From: Cytobacillus solani
GTDB lineage: Bacteria > Bacillota > Bacilli > Bacillales > Cytobacillaceae
NCBI RefSeq assembly: GCF_001420595.1
Contig: NZ_LJIX01000006.1
Location: forward strand, 2,465,058-2,529,057
DNA length: 64,000 nt
Direction: 5' to 3'
A program made the position numbers and the translations under genes. Positions 37,270-46,237 of the stretch are shown here, one piece after another; positions within the stretch are counted from its first letter, which is position 1; every line of letters starts with the position of its first letter. The notes under the pieces are model-generated. The model was not told the DNA's origin and did no database searches. It saw only the letters and a list, made by a program, of their open reading frames with translations.

Positions 37270-37337
37270 GCCGTCCACCTCTTCTACTTTCGCAGCGACT
37301 GCGGGACTAACCAGATCAGAATGTGGGCGGCTTTTTT
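37270..37337 (+). ncRNA. unassigned structured RNA with intrinsic terminator
   Basis: GCCGTCCAC (37270-37278) pairs with GTGGGCGGC (37323-37331), nine pairs including one G-U on the forward strand, followed directly by TTTTTTG. Inside is a second hairpin CGCAG-CGA-CTGCG (37291-37303) and a single-stranded GGACTAACCAGATCAGAAT. The element is far more GC-rich than its surroundings. A -10-like TATACT lies at 37255-37260. No gene ends nearby on the forward strand, so a small RNA is the simplest reading. I considered a sporulation sRNA such as CsfG but cannot confirm it. Confidence 0.5.
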
Positions 37338-37398
37338 GTTATTTTCTATACTGAAAAGAAATAACCTGGTCAAAGTACAACCAGTTTGTTTTTACATT

Positions 37399-38169
37399 TT
37401 AAATGCCCTCATCAAGCAACTCATATCCAGGGATAAGCTTGGAAAGCGGAACAAGTTCTGCTTTGTTTTTATAAACAGGAATATACGCTTCTAAGACACT
37501 CGCCATAATTGGACCAGAAACACCAACATGTCCAATTGCAATGATTTGCTCACTTTTATTCAACTTTCCGGCTAATAGGTTCGCTTGTTTTGTCACATGG
37601 CGAGTGGTATATACGTCATCAAAAAACAAATTATTTTCTAAATAGGGGATGTTTAGTTGGTTGGCAATCTTCCCCACTACACTATTTGCAGTTGTTTTGC
37701 TATCGAGATAAAAAAATCCATATTCTTTGCAAACCTCCAGGACAATTCTCATGACTCGCTCATTTTCTGTCGCTTTCGATCCCATATGATGATTCATGCC
37801 GATTGCATGTGGGACATCCTTAATCGCAGCAACAACTCGTTTCCGTATCTCTTCATCACTTAAGTCTGTTGTGATTGCACCTGGACCAAGCCAGCTCTTC
37901 TTTCCTTTCTTTGGCTCCATTGGCAAATGGACGATCACATCATGTCCATTTCGTTTTGCGAGTTCTGCATCTGCTTTCGTGCTCGGCATAAAGGGCATGA
38001 TTGCTGCAGTTAAAGTAATAGGAAGCTCTAATATTTCTTCTGTTCCTTTCATATTGTTTCCAAGGTCATCTATTACAATAGCTAGTTCTCTTTTCATTTG
38101 AGAAGCTTCTGTAAATAAGGGCTGGTTTAAAGAAAAGAGAAGAACAAGCAGGCAAAGTAATCGTTTCAT
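37399..38169 (-). CDS. divergent polysaccharide deacetylase (YibQ-like)
   Basis: This 256-residue secreted protein has a signal peptide (residues 3-20), then a NodB-like fold of the divergent polysaccharide deacetylase 2 family: ELAIVIDDLGNNM, ITLTAAIMPF, VIVHLPMEPK, GMNHHMGSKATEN and FFYLDSKTTANSV. The metal-binding Asp-Asp and His-His patterns are present. The exact substrate is unknown. ATG at 38167-38169 is preceded by AAGGAGTGGTGAA. It is a separate unit from potABCD, which is bounded by a terminator at 38239-38265. Confidence 0.87.
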   Translation of the reverse strand: MKRLLCLLVLLFSLNQPLFTEASQMKRELAIVIDDLGNNMKGTEEILELPITLTAAIMPFMPSTKADAELAKRNGHDVIVHLPMEPKKGKKSWLGPGAITTDLSDEEIRKRVVAAIKDVPHAIGMNHHMGSKATENERVMRIVLEVCKEYGFFYLDSKTTANSVVGKIANQLNIPYLENNLFFDDVYTTRHVTKQANLLAGKLNKSEQIIAIGHVGVSGPIMASVLEAYIPVYKNKAELVPLSKLIPGYELLDEGI

Positions 38170-38238
38170 TTCACCACTCCTTTTTCCATTAATTTCTCCA
38201 TAATTCAATAAGAATATGATAAGAACAGGTACAAAAAA

Positions 38239-38265
38239 AACTGACCAGCTATTAGCCGGTCAGTT
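38239..38265 (-). terminator. terminator of the pot operon
   Basis: AACTGACC and GGTCAGTT arms with inner GCT/AGC pairs; on the reverse strand the stem is followed by TTTTTTTG. Confidence 0.9.
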
Positions 38266-38270
38266 CACAA

Positions 38271-39344
38271 TTATTTTGTATGCATTTTAAATTCAAGAAA
38301 AAGATCATTGTAATGAGCGAGCATTCTTTTTCCTAGGTTTTCATATACCTCAAGCTTTGAAGTCATTTCTTCATCCGGATAAAAACGCTCATCATTTACT
38401 ACTTCTTCATCCATATATTTTAGTGCTTCTTTATTAGGTGTAGAGTAGCCGACATAATCTGTATTTTGTGCAGCTACTTCTGGATCGAGCATAAAATTGA
38501 TAAATTGATGTGCAGCTTCGACATTTTTCGCCGTTTTTGGAATAACCATATTATCAAACCATAAATTCGATCCTTCTTTCGGAATCACATACTCCACATT
38601 TTCATTTTCCCACATAATTTCTTGGGCGGTCCCAGACCAGACAAGTCCTATCGCTGCTTCTTCATTTTGCAATAATAAACGATTTTCGTCCCCAACAATT
38701 GCCTTTATATTAGGTGTTAATGCATCTATCTTTTCCTTTGCTTCCTGAAGGTGATCTTTGTTTTTATCATTCAATGAATAGCCTAGGCTATTTAATGACA
38801 TACCTAATACTTCACGCGCACTATCAACTAGCAAAATTTGATTCTTAAACGCAGGATCCCAAAGGTCATTCCAGCTAGTTAATTCTCGATCGCCAAGTAT
38901 TTTCGTGTTGTACAATATGCCTACCGTTCCCCAAAAATACGGAATCGAATATTTGTTCCCGTGATCGAATGGCAAATCTAAGAAACGGGAATCCAGATAT
39001 TGAAAATTCGGGAGCTTTGAATGATCGATCGGAAGAAGCAGATCTTCCTGAATCATTTTATCGATGATGTACTCGGAAGGAACGGCAATATCATAGGCGG
39101 TCCCTCCTTGTTCGATTTTCGTCAGCATCGCTTCATTGGAATCAAATGTCTCGTAAATGACCTTTATTCCTGTCTCATCTTCAAATTGTTTAATCAGTTC
39201 CTCATCGATATAATCGCCCCAGTTAAAAATGGTTAACGTATTTCCGCTCGTATAGCCCTGTGAGGAATTTAGCCTGAAAACAATAAATATTAAAACAAAC
39301 GAAACGATTAACACGGCTAATAATGCACGAATTAGCTGTTTCAT
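38271..39344 (-). CDS. potD: spermidine/putrescine-binding protein PotD
   Basis: This 357-residue periplasmic-type binding protein has LTIFNWGDYIDEELIKQFEDE, YDIAVPSEYIIDKM, WNDLWDP and YSTPNKEALKYMDEE, all PotD/PotF features. It delivers polyamine to PotABC. Unlike most Gram-positive binding proteins, the N-terminal hydrophobic segment (residues 5-25) has no lipobox cysteine, so it is probably retained by an uncleaved anchor. Its ATG overlaps the potC stop by one base. Confidence 0.92.
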   Translation of the reverse strand: MKQLIRALLAVLIVSFVLIFIVFRLNSSQGYTSGNTLTIFNWGDYIDEELIKQFEDETGIKVIYETFDSNEAMLTKIEQGGTAYDIAVPSEYIIDKMIQEDLLLPIDHSKLPNFQYLDSRFLDLPFDHGNKYSIPYFWGTVGILYNTKILGDRELTSWNDLWDPAFKNQILLVDSAREVLGMSLNSLGYSLNDKNKDHLQEAKEKIDALTPNIKAIVGDENRLLLQNEEAAIGLVWSGTAQEIMWENENVEYVIPKEGSNLWFDNMVIPKTAKNVEAAHQFINFMLDPEVAAQNTDYVGYSTPNKEALKYMDEEVVNDERFYPDEEMTSKLEVYENLGKRMLAHYNDLFLEFKMHTK

Positions 39345-40144
39345 TATCTAACCCCCATTCTACCCGGTTTGTTATTACGTTTAGTGATGAAGTAATAACC
39401 GACAACTAGGAGCATGGTAAAAATAAATAAAAGTGTTGAAAGAGCATTAATATTTAAGGAAACCCCTCTTCTGGCAAGTGAATAAATTTCCACTGATAAG
39501 GTGGTAAAGCCATTGCCCGTTACAAAAAAGGTAACAGCAAAATCATCTAATGAATACGTTAATGCCATAAAGAATCCCGCAAAAATCCCTGGTGTAATAT
39601 ATGGGAGCACGACTTTTGTCAAGACATCCCAACGGCTAGCACCTAAATCAAGAGCGGCATAAATCATTGATGTATTCATCTCTTCAATTTTCGGAAGAAC
39701 CATAATGACAACAATTGGCACACTAAAAGCAATATGAGCAAGTAATACAGAGATAAACCCAAGCTTAATACCAACCATCGTAAACAAAATTAAAAAGGAT
39801 GCACCGATAATAACATCCGGGCTAACAATCAGAACATTATTCAGCGAAAGCAATGTGTTTTTCACTCTTCTTCTTCTTGCATAGTAGATAGCTAGGGCAC
39901 CTGCAACCCCAAGAATCGTAGAAATTGCAGCTGAAAGCAGAGCAATAATGGCTGTATTTAGTACGATGATCAACAGTCTTGAATCGCCAAATAACTCCTT
40001 GTACCAATCAAGTGTAAATCCTTCAAAATGGTACATCGTTCCCCCGCTATTAAAGGAATAAAACATTAAATATAATATCGGGGCATACAGAATGAAAAAC
40101 ATAATGATTAAATAAACTGTAGATAGTTTAGATAATTTCTTCAT
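39344..40144 (-). CDS. potC: spermidine/putrescine ABC transporter permease PotC
   Basis: This 266-residue permease has six membrane segments and the EAA loop in AALDLGASRWDVLTKVVLPYITPGI. The LTYSLDDFAVTFFVTG motif is typical of PotC. It overlaps potB by four bases and potD by one. It pairs with PotB in the membrane. Confidence 0.94.
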   Translation of the reverse strand: MKKLSKLSTVYLIIMFFILYAPILYLMFYSFNSGGTMYHFEGFTLDWYKELFGDSRLLIIVLNTAIIALLSAAISTILGVAGALAIYYARRRRVKNTLLSLNNVLIVSPDVIIGASFLILFTMVGIKLGFISVLLAHIAFSVPIVVIMVLPKIEEMNTSMIYAALDLGASRWDVLTKVVLPYITPGIFAGFFMALTYSLDDFAVTFFVTGNGFTTLSVEIYSLARRGVSLNINALSTLLFIFTMLLVVGYYFITKRNNKPGRMGVR

Positions 40145-40959
40145 AAGATCCCCCGCTTTCTTTTCCCAGTGAGAATCATAATTAATACCATGGCAATGAT
40201 TAAAAAGACGGCGATCGTTGCGCCCATTCCCCAGTCTTGCGTAACTAAGAAATGCTGTTCAATAGCTGTACCAAGTGTAATCACTCGATTACCAGCTATT
40301 AATCTTGTAAGCATGAACAGCGACAAGGCTGGTATGAAAACAATTTGACACCCTGATTTAACACCATCAATGGTCAGCGGGAATATTACACGCTTAAATG
40401 TAATCCATTTAGATGCACCAAGATCATTGGATGCATCAACAAGTGACGGATTCAATTCATCCAATGCGTTAAAAATAGGCAGGATCATAAATGGCAAGAA
40501 TATATATACAGAAACAAAGATAAAGCTAAAATCAGTGAAAAGGATTTGCTTTGTTCCGATCCCAATTACTTCAAGGAAGCTATTAGCTGCTCCATATGTT
40601 CCGAATATACCAATGAATGCGTAAGCTTTTAGCAATAAATTGATCCAAGAAGGAAGGATAATTAATAAAAGTAAAAGCTGTTTATGCTTTGTTTTTGTAA
40701 GCAAGTAAGAAATTGGATATGCAACAAGTAATGTAAACATAGTAATTAAAAAGGCATACCAAAAAGAGCTAAACGTCATTTTTAAATAAACTGGTGTAAA
40801 AAACTTCTTGTAATTATCAAACGTTAATTGTCCATCTATATCGAAAAATGAGTAATATAGAACCAGGAGAATCGGCATAACGACAAAAAGGGCGATCCAA
40901 ATAACATATGGAATGAGGTAAAAATTCCGTGATTTACTTTTCATAGCTTCCCTCTTCAT
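40141..40959 (-). CDS. potB: spermidine/putrescine ABC transporter permease PotB
   Basis: This 272-residue permease has six membrane segments and the EAA loop [48 protein letters not shown] is the first helix. The start codon lies inside the end of potA (26-base overlap) and its stop overlaps potC, so the four genes form one tightly coupled operon. Confidence 0.94.
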   Translation of the reverse strand: MKREAMKSKSRNFYLIPYVIWIALFVVMPILLVLYYSFFDIDGQLTFDNYKKFFTPVYLKMTFSSFWYAFLITMFTLLVAYPISYLLTKTKHKQLLLLLIILPSWINLLLKAYAFIGIFGTYGAANSFLEVIGIGTKQILFTDFSFIFVSVYIFLPFMILPIFNALDELNPSLVDASNDLGASKWITFKRVIFPLTIDGVKSGCQIVFIPALSLFMLTRLIAGNRVITLGTAIEQHFLVTQDWGMGATIAVFLIIAMVLIMILTGKRKRGIL

Positions 40960-42040
40960 ATGCTTCTAGTCGTTTGTCGAATTCCTCTTCCGTCTCCCCA
41001 TGTCTCATAACATGAATAGCCTCAGGATCAAACGTTAGCCCTATTTCCTCACCAACAATTGCCTTCTTTGTTGAATGGACAAGCCACTCATTACCGTCCT
41101 GGTCATTACAGCTAATCTCATAGTGAACCCCACGGAATAATTGAGAATCAACATGTACACGAAGCCTCCCATTTTCTGGCATCGTAATTTCTAAATCCTC
41201 AGGTCGAATGACAATTTCGACTGCCTCATTTGGATCAAAACCACCATCAACACATTCAAACGTTTTTCCAGCAAATTGTACAGAAAAATCTTTTAACATA
41301 ACGCCCGGAACAATATTTGATTCTCCGATAAAGTCTGCAACAAATCGGTTAATAGGTTCATCATAAATATCAGTTGGCGTTCCGCTTTGTTCGATATTGC
41401 CGTTATTAAGAACAAAGATTTCATCAGACATCGCAAGTGCCTCTTCTTGGTCATGGGTAACGAAAATGAATGTGATCCCTAGTCTGCGCTGCAGTTCACG
41501 TAATTCATATTGCATTTCAGTACGGAGCTTTAAGTCAAGTGCAGAAAGAGGTTCATCCAATAATATAACCTCTGGTTCATTGACAATCGCTCGTGCGATG
41601 GCAACACGCTGGCGCTGCCCGCCCGACATTTCTTTTATTTCTCTTTTTTCATATCCTTCAAGATTGACAAACCTTAATGCTTCTTTCACTTTTCGATCAA
41701 TCTCATTACTTTTTAACTTCTTTATTCTTAAGCCAAATGCCACATTTTCATAAACATTTAAATGCGGAAACAAAGCATAGTCCTGAAAAACTGTATTCAC
41801 TTGACGTTTGTTTGCAGGCACGTCGTTAACAATTTTTCCATTAATAAAGATTTTTCCTTTAGACGGCTCAATGAATCCAGCAATTAATCTCAGAATCGTT
41901 GTTTTCCCACATCCAGATGGTCCTAGAAGCGTATAGAATTTCCCTCTTTCGATTTCAAAGCTTACGTCATTTAAAACTGGGGGATCATTATCATATTGTT
42001 TCGTTACTTGTTCAAAACGAATTATTGTATGATCTGTCAT
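40934..42040 (-). CDS. potA: spermidine/putrescine ABC transporter ATPase PotA
   Basis: This 368-residue ATPase has Walker [10 protein letters not shown]-loop FQDYALFPH, signature MSGGQRQR, Walker B VILLDEP and the switch histidine in FVTHDQEEA, then a C-terminal TOBE-type domain (after about residue 270). It powers polyamine import. ATG at 42038-42040 follows GGAGATAAAA; an in-frame ATG five codons upstream overlaps the ribosome site. In many Bacilli an XRE regulator precedes potA; here there is instead a dispersed repeat. Confidence 0.94.
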   Translation of the reverse strand: MTDHTIIRFEQVTKQYDNDPPVLNDVSFEIERGKFYTLLGPSGCGKTTILRLIAGFIEPSKGKIFINGKIVNDVPANKRQVNTVFQDYALFPHLNVYENVAFGLRIKKLKSNEIDRKVKEALRFVNLEGYEKREIKEMSGGQRQRVAIARAIVNEPEVILLDEPLSALDLKLRTEMQYELRELQRRLGITFIFVTHDQEEALAMSDEIFVLNNGNIEQSGTPTDIYDEPINRFVADFIGESNIVPGVMLKDFSVQFAGKTFECVDGGFDPNEAVEIVIRPEDLEITMPENGRLRVHVDSQLFRGVHYEISCNDQDGNEWLVHSTKKAIVGEEIGLTFDPEAIHVMRHGETEEEFDKRLEAYEEGSYEK

Positions 42041-42098
42041 TTTTATCTCCTTCAATCATTTAGTGTATGTTTGAATTCATCGAAAAAAATCGAAACAT

Positions 42099-42227
42099 AG
42101 AAAAGCGCAAGCGGTTTGATCACCCCAGACAAGCATAAGTCGAGCCTTTCTGAAAGGATTATCTTGTGACCTCGAGTTCGACATAACTCGACGTCCTGTA
42201 CGTCGGGGGTTGCCGCAGGAGCTAGAC
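42099..42227. repeat. dispersed intergenic repeat of Bacillaceae type
   Basis: The stretch beginning AGAAAAGCGCAAGCGG, then GACAAGCATAAGTCGAGCC, several imperfect hairpins (TCGAGTT/AACTCGA, CGACGTCCTGTACGTCG) and ending GCAGGAGCTAGAC is far richer in GC than its surroundings. It matches, from memory, a repeat scattered between genes in many Bacillus genomes. It separates the potA promoter region from the M50 gene. It codes for nothing credible. Confidence 0.6.
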
Positions 42228-42344
42228 ATTTACAAACATTCAAACGTAATAATACCATATTCCTATCAGTACAGGCAGATTTTTATTGAAAAATTTGCAT
42301 ATTAAAGAAAGAACTTTGGTGATTTTTTCTCTATAAGACAAAAA

Positions 42345-42377
42345 AGACAAGGATGTATGCTCAATACATCCTTGTCT
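42345..42377 (-). terminator. terminator of the M50 peptidase gene
   Basis: AGACAAGGATGTAT and ATACATCCTTGTCT form a 14-pair stem; the reverse strand continues TTTTTTGTCTT. Confidence 0.88.
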
Positions 42378-42390
42378 ACAATGTAAGAAT

Positions 42391-43074
42391 TTATTTATTT
42401 ATTCGATAAGCCCCAACCTTAAATCCGGCTATTGCAAATCCAAGGGCTTGACATAAAAAGACAATTCCCCAAAACTGTGCAGGAATAAAATGTGTTGACT
42501 GTGCAAGTCCTGTCGCATCCCCCGCCGAATATGGCTGTGTAAAACTTAAGAGGAAGATCGTAAAGGATGACCCAATAGATTCTACTAAAAGAATACTTGC
42601 TATCATGAGTAAGAAATGTTCAACAATGGCGGCTGTTCCTTTAAATAATAGAAAGATAAATGCAGCTCCAAAGGTGATGAGCCAAAAAATGCCGTAAAAA
42701 TTCCTTACCCAAAAGATGAGATTTAACCCAATTAATGCTAAAAGAATAATGATTATCGGCTTGTATTGTTTTCTGCTAATAAACCAAAAGGATAGAAATG
42801 CAATGAAGGAAGAAAACACATACCCTGCACCTCCAGTGAAAAAGCCGCCAAACCAGGATGAATGGCTTGTGTAGGTTACTCCTTCGGTATTCATAAACAG
42901 AGAAATTTCATGTACCTTCCCTCCAAAAAGGGCAACGATGGCATGGCCTGATTCATGAATGACCGTATTCACCACACGAAAGTAGTTTCCTATGATCGGC
43001 ACATTTGTCAGAATAATAGCGATTGCAATAAATAATAAAAATTTCCAACTAATTAATTCCTTGATTCTACTCAT
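42391..43074 (-). CDS. M50-type membrane metallopeptidase
   Basis: This 227-residue membrane protein has HESGHAIVALFGGK near residue 40, the zinc site of M50 (site-2 type) peptidases, and about six hydrophobic segments. No PDZ domain is present; it resembles the short M50B-like proteins of Bacillus whose substrates are unknown. ATG at 43072-43074 follows AAAGGAGACCAGA; the 16 upstream in-frame codons lack a site. No sigma/anti-sigma partner adjoins, although sigM-rsiM is 2 kb away. Confidence 0.8.
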   Translation of the reverse strand: MSRIKELISWKFLLFIAIAIILTNVPIIGNYFRVVNTVIHESGHAIVALFGGKVHEISLFMNTEGVTYTSHSSWFGGFFTGGAGYVFSSFIAFLSFWFISRKQYKPIIIILLALIGLNLIFWVRNFYGIFWLITFGAAFIFLLFKGTAAIVEHFLLMIASILLVESIGSSFTIFLLSFTQPYSAGDATGLAQSTHFIPAQFWGIVFLCQALGFAIAGFKVGAYRINK

Positions 43075-43282
43075 TCTGGTCTCCTTTAGAAAATATGTAA
43101 ATATTATACTGTTACGTTCCAAATTTAGGAAGGTTTCATCATTTTAATTAAATCATGTAATATACTTGAAGTGAATGTGAAAAAGTATCTGTTTTTTTAT
43201 GAAATCATTATGATTATCTTTAAAAATAGACTAAAATAGAAGATAAGAAGTGTAGCCGCCTGCTACGATATATTGGAGGAAT

Positions 43283-44302
43283 ATGACGTTAATGGAGACG
43301 ATTCAAACTTTATTACAAAAAAGTGCGTTCAAAAGATTTATTATTTTCGGAATTTTATTATTCGTTCTATACTTACTTAGAAGCATGATTAATTTAATTC
43401 TAATCACATTTATTTTTTCATTTTTACTTAATCGATTAGTGAACCTAATTACTAGAAAGATTAAGTTGAATCGAAAAGTAACCGTGCTCATTGTATATTT
43501 GGCTATTATCGGGCTGTTAACGATTGGGATAAGCAAGTACTTGCCGATCATTGTTGCTGAAATCTCCCAACTAGTCACACAGATTACCGTTTTCTATACA
43601 CAGCAGCACGATAATATTATTATAAACTATGTCATGAGTTTTATAGAAACGAACCAAATCTCGAAATATTTGGAGCAAGGATTTACATTCTTACTAAAGT
43701 ACTTTAGCGGTGTAAGTAATATCGCCATCCAGGTTATGCTTTCGCTTATTCTAAGTTTATTCTTCTTATTAGAAAAGCCAAGGCTAATCGAATTTACTTC
43801 CAAATTTAAAAACAGTAAAATTGCACCTTTTTACAATGAAATTGAGTTCTTTGCAAAAAAGTTTGTCCTCACATTTGGTAAAGTAATTGAAGCACAGTTT
43901 ATTATTGCTATTGTTAATTGCGGATTGACTACATTAGCATTATGGATTATGGACTTCCCTCAATTAATGGGATTATCGATTTTAATCTTTTTACTTGGAT
44001 TAATACCTGTTGCAGGCGTGATCATTTCACTAATCCCGCTTTGTACAATTGCTTATACACTTGGGGGCTTTATTCAAGTAATCTATATCCTTATTGTAAT
44101 CATGATTATCCATGCAATTGAAGCATACATTCTTAATCCAAAATTAATGTCTGCTAAGACGGACTTACCTGTTTTTTACACATTTATCGTGTTAATCTTT
44201 GGAGAACATTTCTTTGGTGTTTGGGGTCTGATTGTTGGGATTCCGGTGTTTGTATTCCTTTTGGATGTATTAGAGGTTAGGGATAAGAAGGTAGAAGTAT
44301 AA
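43283..44302 (+). CDS. AI-2E family transporter
   Basis: This 339-residue protein has about eight membrane segments in the AI-2E (PerM/TqsA/YtvI) layout: two N-terminal helices, a long external loop (about 85-140), then GKVIEAQFIIAIVNCGLTTL and LGLIPVAGVIISLIPLCTIAY, and EAYILNPKLMSAKTDLPVF. Some members export autoinducer-2, others are Na+/H+ antiporters, so the substrate is left open. GGAGG is only three bases before ATG 43283; ATG 43292 is an alternative. Confidence 0.87.
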   Translation: MTLMETIQTLLQKSAFKRFIIFGILLFVLYLLRSMINLILITFIFSFLLNRLVNLITRKIKLNRKVTVLIVYLAIIGLLTIGISKYLPIIVAEISQLVTQITVFYTQQHDNIIINYVMSFIETNQISKYLEQGFTFLLKYFSGVSNIAIQVMLSLILSLFFLLEKPRLIEFTSKFKNSKIAPFYNEIEFFAKKFVLTFGKVIEAQFIIAIVNCGLTTLALWIMDFPQLMGLSILIFLLGLIPVAGVIISLIPLCTIAYTLGGFIQVIYILIVIMIIHAIEAYILNPKLMSAKTDLPVFYTFIVLIFGEHFFGVWGLIVGIPVFVFLLDVLEVRDKKVEV

Positions 44303-44304
44303 AT

Positions 44305-44335
44305 AAAAAAGGCTGGGAAATTTCCCTGCCTTTTT
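44305..44335. terminator. bidirectional terminator
   Basis: AAAAAAGGC..GGGAAA and TTTCCC..GCCTTTTT form a symmetrical stem between the AI-2E gene and yhdK. Confidence 0.88.
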
Positions 44336-44336
44336 A

Positions 44337-44654
44337 TTATGGTTTGGGGTTAATGCTCCATGCCAGCCCAAACATCGTAAAGGTAAAAATAAATATGAAA
44401 AGACATAAGAACATGCCCCAAATTGAAAACAATCTTGATCTTTTCTGTGTGAAAAGTCCAATTCCGCCTAGGATCAAACCAACTAAAGGCAGTTTTATAA
44501 GAAAAAAATCTGGAAACTCATCATAATCCATTAACAATGCTATATTTAATCCTGCAAGTGCTATGATTGCAGTAACAAAGGAAAGAAGACCTGTGACAGT
44601 GGGAACTCTTTGCCTTTGACGCTTCTTTTTTTTGCTCTTTACTTCCAATTCCAT
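44337..44654 (-). CDS. yhdK: small membrane protein at the end of the sigM operon (YhdK-like)
   Basis: This 105-residue protein has a basic N-terminus (KSKKKKRQRQR), three membrane segments and a short C-terminus. In B. subtilis, sigM is followed by yhdL (rsiM) and yhdK, a small membrane protein (96 residues) that helps YhdL restrain SigM. Here the order, strand and size match, and the gene overlaps rsiM by 16 bases. The assignment rests mainly on position, as sequence conservation of YhdK is low. Confidence 0.65.
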   Translation of the reverse strand: MELEVKSKKKKRQRQRVPTVTGLLSFVTAIIALAGLNIALLMDYDEFPDFFLIKLPLVGLILGGIGLFTQKRSRLFSIWGMFLCLFIFIFTFTMFGLAWSINPKP

Positions 44655-45664
44655 AGTTTAACTTCCCCTACCTTCATTGTTCGAATGGCTTCATTTTTTT
44701 GAAGTTTTCTTAATTCTGAGGTTGGTCCTGTCACTACAGCCCCGTATACGTAAATCCCATTTTTCTTTAAATAAGGAACTCTTTCTTCAAGGGCAAGGCT
44801 TTTTGCACTTGCTATTTTTGCAGCATTTTCTTCATTGTTTCTTAGGAATTCAAGTATATCCATAAATACCTCTTCATTTGTTTGATCACGTCCATTAAAA
44901 GGTGACCAAGTGGTCTGATCAAGCTGTAAAGGATAGCCAATCGGAGCGACTGGATAGCCTTCCTTATCTATTTGCTTCTTTTCAAGTCCAGTATCAACTG
45001 CAACCCATCGAACCTCTACATTTTTTCCAAGTTGTTTTTCTAATTCTCCTGCCTTCATTAATTTACTTAAAGAGATATATACTTCACTAACTGTCCCATC
45101 AGGCAATTTTTTTAATAGGTCCCATTCAACTTCAAGCCCTGGTGGCTTTAAAGCATCCGGATGAAATATGCGATTTGATTCCATGCTTGCTATCTTGGGC
45201 AATGGCCGATCTAATAGGATCGTCTTCTCTGGAAACCTAGGTTTATCAAACGCATACTTAATCAGGTATTCCCCAGCCTTATAATCTTCTTTACCAATTC
45301 GCTTAAATACTTCAAATTGAATATCCATAGAGAAGAATTTAATATTTTCCTCCAATTCCATTTCCTCTAAACTAATGTTTGGCTCGGTTACATAGACCGT
45401 TTTTGTGGCAATCTCAATTAAATGATTTGCCTTCCCGCCGACGGCATAATATAAATAGGATCCGAGTGTCATGCCAGGAATGATTAATAGCAGTATTGCA
45501 AGACTTATCATAATCGAAGTGATTAATGCCATGTATTTTCCTTTTTTAATCATAGACCTTTGATCTTTTACGTTAATGGACTGACTATTTTCAAAGTCTT
45601 GAATGGAATGATTAATATACGATTGATAAATTTCTTTGTCTTTCTGATTATCCTCTTTCATCAT
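44639..45664 (-). CDS. rsiM: anti-sigma-M factor RsiM (YhdL-like)
   Basis: This 341-residue protein has a cytosolic N-terminus (about 1-45), one membrane helix (49-74) and a large external Sigma_reg domain (VYVTEPNISLEEMELE, IASAKSLALEERVPYLKKNG, IYVYGAVVTGPTSELRKL). It should bind and inhibit the ECF sigma factor encoded immediately upstream, releasing it on envelope stress. The start overlaps sigM by 17 bases, so regulator and sigma factor are coupled. Domain order and length (358 in B. subtilis YhdL) agree. Confidence 0.82.
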   Translation of the reverse strand: MMKEDNQKDKEIYQSYINHSIQDFENSQSINVKDQRSMIKKGKYMALITSIMISLAILLLIIPGMTLGSYLYYAVGGKANHLIEIATKTVYVTEPNISLEEMELEENIKFFSMDIQFEVFKRIGKEDYKAGEYLIKYAFDKPRFPEKTILLDRPLPKIASMESNRIFHPDALKPPGLEVEWDLLKKLPDGTVSEVYISLSKLMKAGELEKQLGKNVEVRWVAVDTGLEKKQIDKEGYPVAPIGYPLQLDQTTWSPFNGRDQTNEEVFMDILEFLRNNEENAAKIASAKSLALEERVPYLKKNGIYVYGAVVTGPTSELRKLQKNEAIRTMKVGEVKLWNWK

Positions 45665-46160
45665 TCATCCTCCTGTCTTTTACCCTTTCAATCAATTTTT
45701 TTCGACCGCGTACAAGATGACTTTTTAATGTATTTAGATTTATATCAAGTATCTCCGCTGATTCCTTCAGGGATAACTGATGTAAATCACATAAAAGAAT
45801 CACATGTGTTTCCGTTTCCTTTAAAGAATGGATATCTTCTATCAATAGTTGAAAGCTCTCCTTCTCTAACATACGATTCTCAGGATTCTTTTCAAGAATG
45901 ATAGGATTTTTGTTCATACCTTCGATTTTGTCACTGATAACCAAACGATTATTTTTCCTCGAAAAATCAATAAATGCACGGTAAGCCACTTTAAATAGCC
46001 ATGCCTTTATATTATTGATTTCATTATCACCTAAATGGATATACGCACGGTAGAACGCCTCTTGTACTAAGTCTTCTGCTGTAAAATGATCCTTGGAAAG
46101 GGATAACAAATAACGGTATAGATCCTTTACATATACCTCATATGCCTCATCTAACTCCAA
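45648..46160 (-). CDS. sigM: ECF sigma factor SigM
   Basis: This protein of about 171 residues has sigma-2 (DLYRYLLSLSKDHFTAEDLVQEAFYRAYIH) and sigma-4 (SLKESAEILDINLNTLKSHLVRGRKKL) regions, close to SigM of B. subtilis. It directs genes for cell-wall and envelope stress. A TTG at 46158-46160 with AAAGGGGGC seven bases upstream is preferred; an ATG nine codons earlier (46187) has no ribosome site and overlaps the likely promoter. An ECF-type promoter sits just upstream, fitting autoregulation. Confidence 0.82.
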   Translation of the reverse strand: MELDEAYEVYVKDLYRYLLSLSKDHFTAEDLVQEAFYRAYIHLGDNEINNIKAWLFKVAYRAFIDFSRKNNRLVISDKIEGMNKNPIILEKNPENRMLEKESFQLLIEDIHSLKETETHVILLCDLHQLSLKESAEILDINLNTLKSHLVRGRKKLIERVKDRRMNDERG

Positions 46161-46184
46161 AGCTGTGCCCCCTTTCATCCTATC

Positions 46185-46211
46185 CACGTTTCAGCATAAC
46201 AAAAAGTTGCA
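46185..46211 (-). promoter_or_regulatory. ECF-type autoregulatory promoter of sigM
   Basis: On the reverse strand TGCAAC (46211 to 46206), 17 bases, then CGTG (46188 to 46185) fits the ECF pattern (AAC and CGT elements) used by SigM. The start would fall about 15-20 bases before the TTG start codon. Confidence 0.6.
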
Positions 46212-46237
46212 AATTAGGAGGATTTTTTAAAATCTAG

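Noticed and set aside
42052-42258. 68-codon reverse frame over the region upstream of potA
   Set aside because: It lies across a GC-rich dispersed repeat, lacks a ribosome site and has no protein-like features.
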